Shown here: in pieces, positions 24,401 to 36,560 of the stretch
Numbering within the stretch: the first letter of the stretch is position 1
Layout: each line of letters opens with the position of its first letter
Source of the DNA: Isoperla grammatica
Lineage: Eukaryota > Arthropoda > Insecta > Plecoptera > Perlodidae
Reading direction: 5' to 3'
NCBI GenBank assembly: GCA_945910005.1
Contig: OX246746.1
Span: forward strand, 26,993,075 to 27,057,074
Length of the DNA stretch: 64,000 nt
Notes under the pieces: model-generated
What the model saw: the letters and a program-made list of their open reading frames with translations, nothing else
Database searches by the model: none
What the model was told of the DNA's origin: nothing
Translations under genes and position numbers: made by a program

Positions 24401-25477
24401 ATAATTTAAAAGATTGATTAGAGTTAAAATAAAATATTATATAATTGCAAGTTAATTCGCTAAAACGTACGTCTATGCATACATCCCGTCCGCTATTTTC
24501 TACTTACTGCGCCTCTGGAGGGCATTTTTCATTGCCAATCTCAAACATTATGTTAATTAAGATTAAAGTAAGACTGATGTGATATTTTTTCTGAATTATG
24601 TCTGGTAAACAAATTAATCTTAATTTTGAAATAACAACATGATGGATTCATATATGACGCGTACGCATTAACGATTCATCACATTAATTGCGTTTGTTCT
24701 AACGGGGCCTTATGTTGAAGTAGGTTATTTGTTTGGGCCTTTGCTCCAACAAAAGTTAATAAATGATCCAAGGACCATTTTTAAGACATATCTTTACTTT
24801 ACCAAAATGTAAACCATATTCAAGATTAAATTGGGTTTTGACTTTTCAATTCAGAAAAGATGAATAAGAAAGTAAGGTAATGTTCCTCTGTTAATTAGAC
24901 CAAGAAGCTTTAGCTAAAGGCTAATTACGAAATATTACTTTATATCATCGTAATGCACTGTTTTACATCCCTGTGAAACGTAATTTCCAGCTCAAACTCT
25001 AGCCTGATGCCTGAGGGTGATTTCGCACTGACCGCATTTAAATACCCCTTTCTTTGACGCATCACGCATTGCAAATTAGGGCCAGAGCAATAAAACAATA
25101 AAACGAAATAAATGAAATGATACCGTGACTCTCTATCGTGTTCTCGGGTCATTTTTCACTGGTCGTCAGCGTTGCAAACTGCAGAAGCGGCGGCGCTGCT
25201 TTCGGATAGGGGACTCATTAGGGCGTAGTTAATGATTTAAGTTGAGGGTGGAGAAGTTCTACCGCAACATAGGGTGGACAGGCGTACACACTACACTACA
25301 CAGCTTTACCTCACAACCCAACCAGAGGGATGAAACCTGCTCACTGCTATTGCCTTATTTATACTATAACAAAACGTAACTGAAAATGTAAATGCAAATT
25401 TTAAATACTGATACAGCAATGTGTACCATAAAAATGGTTCATTATATTATTTTATTTTTCTGAAATTAAGGTCACTG
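24401..25477. other. No gene seen
   Basis: AT-rich DNA without a recognised gene. The stretch at 25140-25300 is more GC-rich but not recognised. Confidence 0.5.
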
Positions 25478-25850
25478 CAAGGCAGAGCTCTCTTTAGCCT
25501 ATTCATTGATGAATGGTGATGAGGACGGGAAGAGGGGAAACCTGGTACCGGCACGTAGCCTACTTCTGTCGAAAAGTACCAAGGGGACCGTCGGCTTTAC
25601 GTCCCATCTGAAAGGATCGTGTAATTTGACCAGTCATAAAGGTTCCTCCACTAACCTGGACTGCCGAGCAGTTGACAAGAAGAAGGAAGCTGTTACACAA
25701 GCTTTCGAACCCTCCAATCTGCTCTAACCAACGGTCACTAGTGTTTCGGAGGAGAGTGGTCACCTATCCACCTCCTGACCTAGCCCGAGGTTGCTTAACT
25801 TCGGTGTTCGTATGGGAACCGGCTCACCGACCGCGGCTAAACCGTAGGTA
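25478..25850 (-). repeat. 5S rRNA-derived SINE (SINE3-like)
   Basis: On the minus strand the head (about 25850 down to 25745) aligns to 5S rRNA. It has ACACCGAAGTTAAGCAACCT then CGGGC (the 5S internal A-box region), and GTGGATAGGTGACC (the C-box region) at 5S spacing. The body continues with CAGATGGGACGTAAAGCCG and GGTCCCCTTGG, then GGTTTCCCCTCTTCCCG, ending near 25480. Promoter plus non-5S body in one unit indicates a SINE, not a 5S gene: the 5S 5' end and its closing stem are missing. The long frames on both strands here (67-73 codons) are shadows of it. Confidence 0.8.
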
Positions 25851-28800
25851 GCAATGGTGTTAATGAAAAAAAGTGGTTTTATTTTATTTTAAATATTTAT
25901 TATCAACTATACCAAGTTTTTTAAGTGTAGATTAATAATAACGTACAAAGTGCTAGATATAATAATTGTCTGCAACACTGTATAAATCCTGAACACATAA
26001 TAGTAACGATGTCGTTATAAACGTGAAAACAGCATATTATTCGTCTCATTAATCGGTATTAACAAGCAAGCTAGCGAGTGTTTGTCAACCGCAGCGGACA
26101 TTCGAGCTGACGAGGCACATTTCGTGTCTGACGCGACACCAACGCTTATTGCCTCGTTGGAAAAACACGCACGTTCCACATTCTACAACTAAACTTGAAC
26201 ACAGCGTTAAATGTAGTGAGAGACAATCTACGTGGTTGTAATATAAGTATATATCTTTAACCCTTCTCTTTGCTTCTCAATGTGTCCTGGCAAGCTTGTA
26301 TTGCAATTATCTCCATACATTATCCATTAAGTTAGATTAAGCTTAAAACCCCATATAATCATACTTCCCAACTAAGAGACATTGATTATTATAGTATGCG
26401 ATCCTACAGTCGTTATTTAAATACAACACACAACGATTTGCGGGGATCAACTCTATATAGTGTTCGATCGATCATGTGTCAACAATCACAAATACAAATA
26501 GCAGTTTAATAGAGGTTTATTCCAACCGCCCCGGAAGCTTAAATGAAATGACCACTGGTACGCAGAGCTGGCGATCTGGGTACGTTCCCCAGTCCGGGGG
26601 CAAACTTTGATTATAGTTGCTATATCTGCATCTACATATATAATTTTTGGTTGGTTGCAAAATGTTTTCTTATAATATATTATGCATATATACTCAGGAA
26701 TTAATAACCATTGCGATAATCTCGTTTCGTGATCAATTAAACTATAAATTGCGTAAGCAGACGAAGTTAGTCTCAGACAATGTATAGTCGGAAACAAAAA
26801 CCGGCAGCAGTAGGCCTACTTCATTGGTTACTCCCGTACAAGTTTTGCTCAAAAAGGAATTGTCAAGCTAATGAGGTAACGCATTTCATGGAGCAAGTAG
26901 TGGGATGTGGCGTGGATGGTAGTCGCGGTTGTGGGAATGGGAGGGAAGGGTTGACGCTTTGTAAAAAAGGAACTCTAGCTTCCTGAAATTTAAATATTTT
27001 CTTTGAACAGACATCTACCTTTATTAAATGTGCATTATTATTGAAATTTGCATACAAGTCTTGGGAAGTATCTCCTTAATTTAATTAGATATTCAAATGA
27101 AGTATTCATAAACACGTTTATTACAAAGAGAGATATGAAACTCTGAGAATTTAGTGAGGTCACGTATTAGGGTTTGTTTGTATATTTCTAACGTGATAGT
27201 TATGCTGTGGATGTTGCCATTTTAAATGTGAATCAACAGCATACTTCGAGTTACAAATTGACGGCGAGATGTTTATGTGTATAATGTATTATCCATGTTA
27301 TATTAGACATCTTGCCATTAGACATCGATACACATTATTGATATCCATGTCCAACATCAATGAAATTTACATCGATTTAGATACGATATATTTCAAGCCC
27401 TCTCAATGAGTAGCTCGCAAAATGGACCATATTTTATTGATATCTTGAGAACGCTTCAAGGTTGAAGGGAACAAGTCGTTCAACAAGTGACTCATACCTA
27501 AGATTTGGGTTTGAATCAGTTAAACAATAAATTTAAAAACTTCAAAATATTTTAATAATTAAGATATTCATATAATCCATGAATTAATTCAACAATTTAA
27601 AACGCCAGTTCTTTAAACGCCAACACTTGTACCTCCTGTCCACGAAGGCATTGTTTTGACGTGTATTCAGAGGCACTTTTTGTGTTAAACGGTAATAACG
27701 GTGTACTGGAAATAAAAACATTTGTTTGAAACGCACTAATGCTGTATACCCTCAAAAAAAATCAGAGATTCCAATATCAGTTAAAAAAATCGTTTCGGGC
27801 ATATTTAAAAAAACGTAAAATACCGGGTGGAACAGCCTTAAGTAAAAATGTGCTTAACCACTTCTGGAGAAGGTAACTACAAATCTCTAGGATAAATCTA
27901 AAAATGTAGCGCGGTATTATTGCACACTCAAATACTTAGAGCGTGATGTTTATGAATTTTGAATTAAAATGGTTAATCTTATTTACTTCTGACGTCTTCG
28001 CAACAATAATGGTGATAAGTTTCATTGGTGGCGACGCTGCTCTTGTCAGACGTTCCGAAATGGATGTGAAAATAACAATTTGTTTGATGAAGTCTCCCGG
28101 CCATCTTCATTATTTATCCCAACTTCTTGAGCACTGTTAACGATTCGCATAAATTATCAAGAAAAATACGCCACGTCCGGAAACGCAATAGGCGCGATTT
28201 CTAACTGGATCAATAAAACTGATATTTATGCTGTTACGAAGATTAAAGAAGCTTCCTTAATAAATACAAAAATAAATAAGCAATACTTGTATGTTTAGAA
28301 AAGGGGAGAATGTTACCAACTTGGTAAGCTTGAACGTGAGCTAGGATCGAAGGAAGGTACCTGGAGTCTAGCTATTAAAAGGCTATTTAAAGTCCAAGCC
28401 TACTATTAGTGTCCGGGGTCTATTATTTGCAGAAGGTCACAACCATTACGGGTTAGGACGCTAAAGGACGACGAACTCAAGATGCAACGTCAGCTTAGGA
28501 GCACTATCAGACTTGCCCACATCATTCACTGATGATGCAGGTTGATTTCGATGAGTAATGAATTCTTCGCATAATAATATATTCCTTTTAGATGAGTTCG
28601 CTCGAAAATCGAAAATTGTAAATTCTATTCAACGTGATAAAATGAAGATCAGTTTAATAAAATTACCTAAGAATCACAATCAAAGTTTGTATTACGTGTC
28701 AAAAATAAACGAAGAGGTTTGAATATCGTTGCTGATTTTGGATTAGTCTAAGCCTGGGGAGTGCACTAGTGGTTGCTACTCTGGTCCCGCTGTTGATTGA

Positions 28801-29630
28801 ATGTAATGCAGTAGGCCCTACCAATAAGGATCGTTCCTCCGAGATATCCGGCCAAATCGTCTTATGCTAATATTAGCTTCTCCGTTCTTCAAATATCTCA
28901 ATTTAACTCACAGCTCATCTCTTTCGAAGAACCGGCAATTTAATTTGCATTTGGATTAATTTACCACGGCTCTCGACAGTACGACCCTCAAGTCCGTAAA
29001 CGCCAACCAGCTTTGCGTTCACCCCCCCCCCCCCCCCTTCTTCCCCCCCCCCTCTGAGCCGTGCCCTCTGCGACTTCCAAATGCAAATATCAAAAACGCA
29101 TACTCCAAACAGATTCCCTCACTTTTTGACGTATCTTGTCCCAGAGGGCGGGTTTTCCTCTCTCATGTATTATTCAGGATTTTTTTTACTATGCCAAGAT
29201 TCATATTCTACTCTTTTTCACAATCTACAGAAAGCGCCATTTATATTCACGTGAGTTAACCTAAATACATTAAACAAAGAATCAATGCAATAGGTGAGAA
29301 ATCTGATTTGTTATTGTAATTTTATAATGAGAAAGCAATTTTAATTTTATATTTACTATTTATGTTATAGTTATTAATAATAATAATTTATTGAAACAAA
29401 GTTTAGCTTTCCTTCATCCAAACTTTACATCCAAATAATGTTTGTATTTATTGTTAACATTTAATTTATTTTACTTCTTATTATTGTTATTTTTTATTCT
29501 TTATATAAATTATTTTTTTAATTTTTTTATTATAATTATTACAATAATTATTATTAATTGGAGCATGAGTTCATATCTTCAAACAATGTCTGAATTTTTC
29601 ACGCCACCATGCTCAAGCCACGATCCACTG
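25851..29630. other. No gene seen; C tracts at 29.02-29.05 kb
   Basis: No exon or RNA gene recognised. There is a possible weak tRNA-like pair of boxes at 26555-26600 (GGGTACGTTCCCC). ATTGATATCTTGAGAACGCT occurs near 27436 and recurs near 32747 and, in part, at 51.9-59.4 kb. Two C tracts, of 16 and 10 bases, lie at 29022-29037 and 29043-29052. Confidence 0.5.
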
Positions 29631-29910
<280 letters not shown>

Positions 29911-30410
29911 CTGGAACGCGTATGCCATGTTGCTGGGCCACTAACATAACATACATAACAGAACGTAACCTTTTCAGCGTATCTAAACATTTATTTTCGT
30001 ATTTTTTATGAATATTTTTTTAATCGTTTCAAGTAATTCTGTTGAATTTAATCACAGTGTCAATTAGGTTGGCTCGTTTTGCTGACCCCCACAACCCCCT
30101 TCCCCCCCTCCCCTCATCATTACCCCTCACGCGCCGCCAACGCTCTTTTGAGAAAGTTTATAAAATAGCTACTAGCCAGAGGCTTTGAAATATTGCAATT
30201 AAAAGTTATTTTGCCTGGCTAGGGTTCAATGGTATTGTGTTGTGTGTAATTAAATCTTGTGGCCATCACACATAATAGCTATAGCTAATAGCGGCCAAGC
30301 TCATAAACAAGTGTTTGGAGGGTACTTAAAGTGACCAATCAGAGCCGAGTACCAAGTGCCAACAACCACTATACATTCCAACATCTTGGCGTGCGCTGAC
30401 ACACCACCAC

Positions 30411-31070
30411 ACCATACTGTATGACTATCATCTTGTATGACCACCATCCTGAATGACCACCATCCCTAATGACCACCATCCTGTATGACCACAATCCTGA
30501 ATGACCACCATCCTGAATGACCACCATCCTGAATGACCACCATCCTTTATGACCACAATCCTGTATGACCACCATCCTGTATGACCACCATCCTGTATGA
30601 CCACCATCCTGTATGACCACCATCCTGTACGACCACCATCCTGTATGTCCACCATTCTGAATGACCACCATACTGTATGACCACCATTGTGTATGACCAC
30701 AATCCTGAATGACCACCATCCTGAATGACCACCATCCTGAATGACCACCATCCTTTATGACCACAATCCTGTATGACCACCATCCTGTATGACCACCATC
30801 CTGTATGACCACCATCCTGTATGACCACCATCCTGTATGTCCACCATTCTGAATGACCACCATACTGTATGACCACCATTGTGTATGACCACCATCCTGT
30901 ATGTCCACCATTCTGAATGACCACCATACTGTATGACCACCATTGTGTATGACCACCATCCTGTATGACCACCATCCTGATGAACACCATCCTGTATGAT
31001 CACCATTGTGTATGACCACCATCCTGTATGACCACCATCCTTAATGGCCACCATCCTGTATGACCACCTT
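30411..31070. repeat. 15-bp minisatellite, about 43 copies
   Basis: The unit is ATGACCACCATCCTG with variants (TGTATGTCC, ATTCTGA, ATACTGT, ATTGTGT, CAATCCT). Since 15 is a multiple of 3, four frames on the minus strand are open for 107-217 codons with a five-residue periodicity (for example MVVIQDGGHTGWWS, about three units). Variant units recur in blocks: the run 30483-30690 is repeated around 30693-30890, so the array grew partly by block duplication. I do not consider it a gene. Confidence 0.95.
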
Positions 31071-32827
31071 ATGCACCACATGCGTCTCACCTTATGTCAA
31101 CCTACGTATGACTCCTGTATGACGAATTCCCTGCATAACCTCTTGAAGCCTCAAGGTTGAAGTATAAGTGTCACAATCTATGTAAGAGTCCTCCAAGCAG
31201 AATACGTTTTGTTCTTCACGTAACAATCCATGGCCTGGTTTCAAACATCTCTCCATTGCTTCCATTTTCTTCTGGTCTTTCCATTTATACATATCCATTA
31301 CAATAAATATTCTGCATCATTTTCCAATCCAATATTAGTCTGTCTCTAGTGCTTTTCCTTCCACTTACGCTTCAATAATATATTCTTTAGTATTCCTACG
31401 TGACTGAAAATATAACGTAGTTATCGGTCCTACGTTTTACTAGACATTTCTTTTTGCATAACGTGGTGCAAGTAGTTCCTAATTGGTCACTATATATCCA
31501 AGAGATCCCCAACAGAGCTCTAAGCTCTTGCGCATGAAACACTCCATACCTACTCAGTCTCAACATTATTATTATTGATGTTAAAAGTGTCTGGTTTGGT
31601 AGGATATCCTTTTAACCATTTCTAGCTTACGAGATGCATTGGTAATGTGAAGTAGCAGCGAGTTAAAATCCCAACATTCATTAAATTCCTTAAATTAACC
31701 AATTCCAGTTTCAATTTCCGTAATATCACTTCGATATTCATGGGAAATAAGCAGCCTGCTAGCTAGCTAGACTATTAGGTGTAAGATCTTCTTCAAATTG
31801 TTTTTTTAGTACACCTAACGAGTAACGACCCTGTTCACTTGTTGCATCTGGTGCAGCTAGAGCGGCACATAAAGAGCTCATCCTTAATGGGCCGTTAGTG
31901 CGCTCATAAGTATCAATGACAAGACCCTAATGCAAGCGGGGATTTACTTCCATCTTCGCTGTTTCTAGCATTGTACAACGCTACTTATTTCATGATAAAC
32001 ATGTCTATTATTGTTCTCTTAGGACAACCCAATTAAATTTTCTTTATTTCAAGCTATATTGTTAACAGAGTTATATTCTTCACTGGGTTTTCACTGCATA
32101 TTGAAAAATTACCAATAGATTAATTATTTCCATCTTTCTATTTGACACGTAACATTTTAATTAAAAATTCGTACTTTAATTTTTAATTGCAACTAGAGAT
32201 GGACCGACAAATGTTTTTTAGAAAATGCGTGTTTTGTTATCTTGGAGGAAAGTCATTTAAAGGGCCCAAATATGGGTTAAAATATCAATTCAAATACAAA
32301 AACTGGTACTTAAATCCAGCTGATATAAAGAAGGGAAAATTTAAACCACACTTATACAACTCAGCTCGAACGCAACATGGGTGTTTGAGATTTATAACTA
32401 CTTGAAAAATAAATAATTTCGTAATTTTCATTAAAAAAAAAAAACGAAGAAAAGACAGAAAACATTAACTACAATGATGACAATAATATTCGTTAAAACC
32501 CTCGGGCGTTGTTAACGCAGAATACGAGGGTTGTTACAAATTAGAAACACGCCGAGCGCATTTTATGGCTTAGGACTACTTCATTTACATTTTGCTCATG
32601 ACGGCACAAAATGGAATGAAATCATGGAAATAAGAGCTGACGGACTCTGAGGCACGTGGCGAGGAAACCTGTGAAATATCATAGCAGGAAGGATGACACT
32701 GTCACAATGGGTAACTTGCAATATTAAACCACGCTAAATTATTGATTATTTTATTGATATCTTGGAAACGCTTCAAAATGTAAAGCATGTAATTCCTATT
32801 GTGTGGAACTTGGTTTTTATCAGCTAC
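31071..32827. other. No gene seen
   Basis: No recognised gene. The short frames at 31092-31298 and 32187-32405 read as ordinary protein sequence for 60-70 codons but match nothing I know. A (TTA)4 tract lies near 31566. Confidence 0.5.
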
Positions 32828-33004
32828 GATTTTTATGTGTACGATTGTATTGTAAACAGCGCCATGAGAGCCATAAGTTAACTTTTTCACTATTTCCGGA
32901 TTGCGATGGCGATCCCGATACCGACAATTGTGGGTAAGCCTTAATTGGTTATCCCGATACCGAATACGACCACGATGTAGACAATTGTGGTTGGGGCTAT
33001 AGTA

Positions 33005-33040
<36 letters not shown>

Positions 33041-33060
33041 TAATAATAATAATAATAATG

Positions 33061-33155
<95 letters not shown>

Positions 33156-33330
33156 TCTTCATGAAACGATTTTTATGTATACGATTGTATTGTAAACAGC
33201 GCCATGAGAACCATGTAAGTTAACTTTTTACTATTTCCGGATTGCGATGGCGATCCCGATACCGAATACGATCACGATGTAGACAATTGTGGTTAGGGCT
33301 ATAATAAATAATAACAATAATTCTTCATAA
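32828..33330. repeat. Local direct duplication flanking a (TAA)n tract
   Basis: The block 32828-33010 (TTTTTATGTGTACGATTGTA through GATGTAGACAATTGTGG) recurs at 33168-33312 with few changes and a 38-base deletion around the GATCCCGATACCG repeat. The 150-base (TAA)n tract at 33000-33155 lies between them, and the second copy again ends in AATAATAACAATAATTCTTC. This fits a tandem duplication of a microsatellite-tailed unit, with the internal tail later expanded. Confidence 0.85.
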
Positions 33331-34045
33331 TACAATTGGAGAGGAAAGAGTAGAATCACATTGTGAGTGAACGACCGAACCTTCGAACGGGTCAAAGAAT
33401 CATGACTGTTATTTAACAGGCTGTAATCAATGTCAATGATGCGGTTAATTCTTCAGATGTTCGGATTAGTGAGGTGGGTTTGTAGTGGCGCCCGCATAGC
33501 CGGCGCACAACCGCACACAACACATGACTGTTGGAGCCCTTTGGAGAGACGCCCCCACTGACGAACAATTTAATCATTTAAATTTGCCCATGCCACTAAA
33601 GTAATCGATTTCTGTGGTGCGGCAACACAGCTAACACTAAGATGGCAGGAGCAGACGAGAAACACACAATGAAGGCTTAGTTAAACTGCATAGTGTTTTA
33701 GAAGATACTTTTTCAAATATCTAGGTATAAGTAAATGTACAAGATACTAACAAAAGTACTTGATATATATACTTGGTAATTATTTTCAAAACAATGTACG
33801 TATACATTGAATTATTATCTTTATTATATATAAAAATATGGATGGGGATTCAAGTACATACGCGGTATTTGGATGAAAAAATAAGTAAATGAATTTTATT
33901 ATTCAAACAAGTTGAGAAATGTTGTGTGACATCAAAGATGAGCAGTGTTTTATTTAACAATTTAGGTATAGTAAAGATTGAGCGAATTTGACAAAAAGCG
34001 TATTGTATTTTTGTATCCAAGCGTGTTATAAATGAAGATTAAGGA
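33331..34045. other. No gene seen
   Basis: Nothing recognised apart from a GC-richer patch at 33475-33570. Confidence 0.5.
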
Positions 34046-34142
34046 ACAACAACAAAAAACAAGGCCTTATGCGGGATTCGAGCCCACGTCCCTATAGGTG
34101 GCATACGACAGCCCCAGACGCAAGAGCCACGTGGACGTTTTA
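34046..34142 (-). repeat. tRNA-derived SINE with GTT-rich tail
   Basis: On the minus strand CGTGGGCTCGAATCCCGC is an excellent B box, CACGTGGCTCTTGCGTC is an A-box-like stretch about 50 bases upstream, and a GTTGTTGTT run (34046-34060) forms the 3' tail. Head plus simple tail indicates a SINE. The tail is CAA-type, unlike the TAA tails of family A. Confidence 0.6.
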
Positions 34143-36530
34143 CTTCGAACAGATCATACGTTTTTACATTTCCTGTTCACGAGTTTTCTAATAATTACAA
34201 ACAGCTGAAATGCTGTAAAAATGTAAAGCATATTTTTTGCTCCCCGCTATACATTCTACGACGTGAAACCACTTCTCAAAACAAAATGAAACACGTTTGT
34301 GAGGTGTGTATCATGATTGGATTCTACAAGAAATTGTAATTAATGGTGGGGGAGTGGGAATTAATGTGTTTTTTGGTTTCGAATCTATACACAGATATTT
34401 TGTTGAGTACGACCCTGAGCTTTGTAAATACATTTGTGTACCCAAGAAATAAAGAAATCTATGTTGTGTACATTACTCGAATGATCTTGGCACATAACGT
34501 TTACGTTCAAATTAATTTAGCCATAGTTAATTAATTAATTAATATTTCTGTACTCGGCACCTCCACCAAATAGTAATAATTAATAATACATTTTAATATA
34601 ATAACGTTTTGTACTCAAGCCCATTATTTTCAGGCTTCGGACGAGTAGTTTCATAGACACCTTAACTAAAATAAAATATGTTCCAAATAACATTAACATT
34701 TTTGTTGACTATTAATTATTCATGACAATATTTATCTTTATTATTTGTCGAAATTACATAGTCTAACAAGTTCAAATCTAGGTAGGCCTGTTATTACAAA
34801 AGTATTATCTGGAATGGTTTGTTAATTTACTTTAATTTAAAATGTTATTTATTTTTAGTGTTTACTTCTCATACTTTTTATTTTCAGATTTTTGGGAAAG
34901 TACGTTTGTCTTTCAGTCAAAATATGAATCCTCAACTGGAGCACCAACTTTTTGTAAACGACATATTGTGCAAGATAAAGTACTAATAATCACACCATCA
35001 CTCTTTTTCTTCTTTATACCAAAATCCATACATCTATTTTTATGAAAACTCTTCACCCTTTCAATTCAATATTCTACGCTTCGATGAATTCAATACCCTA
35101 GCAGACATTAAACCAACACCTATAATTCTTTCGCAGAGTATTTTTCTATTCGTATTTGACCATAGTTGGCGTTGACGTATTAAATTGTGGATTATGTGAG
35201 GTCCATATATTGTTTTAAAAATGATTTTGATTTAACTTGTTCCTCCCCCCTCACCCCCTCCCCCCTCAATGCCTATGACACGGCTGCATGGTAGATTGAA
35301 TTTATGACGGCCATTCTCCGAGAGTAAAACTGCCTGATGCCGAATGATTGCTGTTTTTCATCTGACAGGATTCCAGAATGTAGTGATTTACACGCGCCGT
35401 TTTCAATATGGTGTTACAATTTGCATGGCGCGTTCTCTCTCTCCCTGTGCAGAGCCCTACACCCCCTCCATCCCCCCCCCCCCCCCCTCCCTGCTATACT
35501 CCGGCACCGACATTCGACAGGAGAAACGAGCAATCATTTGCACACAACACACGTTCAAACAAAATTGAGAAATTACTTTCGAACATCTTAATGTATGTTC
35601 AGTTAATGGAAATTTACACAAGTTTTGATTATTCAAGTCACCCGTCTGGAAATTTTCCGTTTTGTTTGATATGGTTTCCGGTATACTTCACATTTTAAAA
35701 AATAGCTAATCATTATGATTGTTATGTTTAGTGTCGGTATTAAGATGAACTTTATACGTACACGTGGCAGAGGGCTTCGTTGTGCCTGAGAGGGTTATTG
35801 GGAGGAGCACACGTGTTCAAGATAAACATTAATATGAATATGAATCTTTATTTTAGTACAATCTTGAGTGTATTACACTCTTTACAGATTTTGTAGTAAC
35901 ATTGTTGGTAATATGCTTAATTATAAATCCTGGCTCTAATATAACATCCTTGCTACATGTCTTTCCCTCGTCCATCTTTATTAGTTTTACAACTCTTTCT
36001 GCTTAAGGTCAACGTTATTGGAATAACACAACACTATAGCGCTTGCTAAAAGGTGGTAGTCGATTTCATTTACTTCTTGTTCCATGTAATAGGTTTTTGA
36101 TCTCCAAAAAGAGGATAGACGATGTGAGTATAAGCTTAGATAAATCTTTCCGTCATCCAACGGACAGTGAGAGGTACAACATTAGCTTTCTCAACTATTA
36201 TAATACTGTCACGTGATGGAAAATATCGCCCAATATTTCAATGCGAGTTGACACTTCGTAAGCTTTCAGTTCGTAAATGTGTCATTATCCGAATAATAAT
36301 TCACAAAAAACCTTCGATATACATATAAGATAAATCACATACGAGTATGATTTCTGTCAACGAATCGTAAGAATAAATAAAACAACTATGACAAATATGA
36401 AACGAAGGCAATATTGATATTTCATCATGACCCTGTAATTCATAGCAAACAAGGTAGGATTGCGCACGACGGGCTAGGGCTAGCGTTTCATTTCCAATGT
36501 GATGGATATTCTTATCTCCGTCCGGCCGGC
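34143..36530. other. No gene seen; 16-base C tract
   Basis: No recognised gene. A run of 16 C at 35472-35487 sits in a C-rich patch and opens proline-rich artefact frames in two phases (35337-35698). Upstream at 35244-35268 another C-rich patch occurs. Confidence 0.5.
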
Positions 36531-36532
36531 TC

Positions 36533-36560
36533 GGGGGTGGGGGGTGCGGGGGCGGGGGGG
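36533..36560 (+). other. G-quadruplex-type motif
   Basis: Four G runs of 5, 6, 5 and 7 (36533-36560) separated by one to three bases on the plus strand fit the G-quadruplex pattern well. Both strands give open frames with glycine or proline runs here; neither resembles a gene. Confidence 0.65.

Noticed and set aside
25478..25850. Functional 5S rRNA gene
   Set aside because: The 5' portion and closing stem of 5S are missing and a SINE body follows.
30369..31090. Minus-strand frames of 107-217 codons rich in W, H, G and V
   Set aside because: They are direct translations of a 15-bp minisatellite in several phases at once; no flanking coding sequence.
33487..33563. Possible tiny inverted-repeat element with TAGTGGCG and CGCCCCCACTG ends
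   Set aside because: The terminal match is too short and imperfect, with no target duplication.
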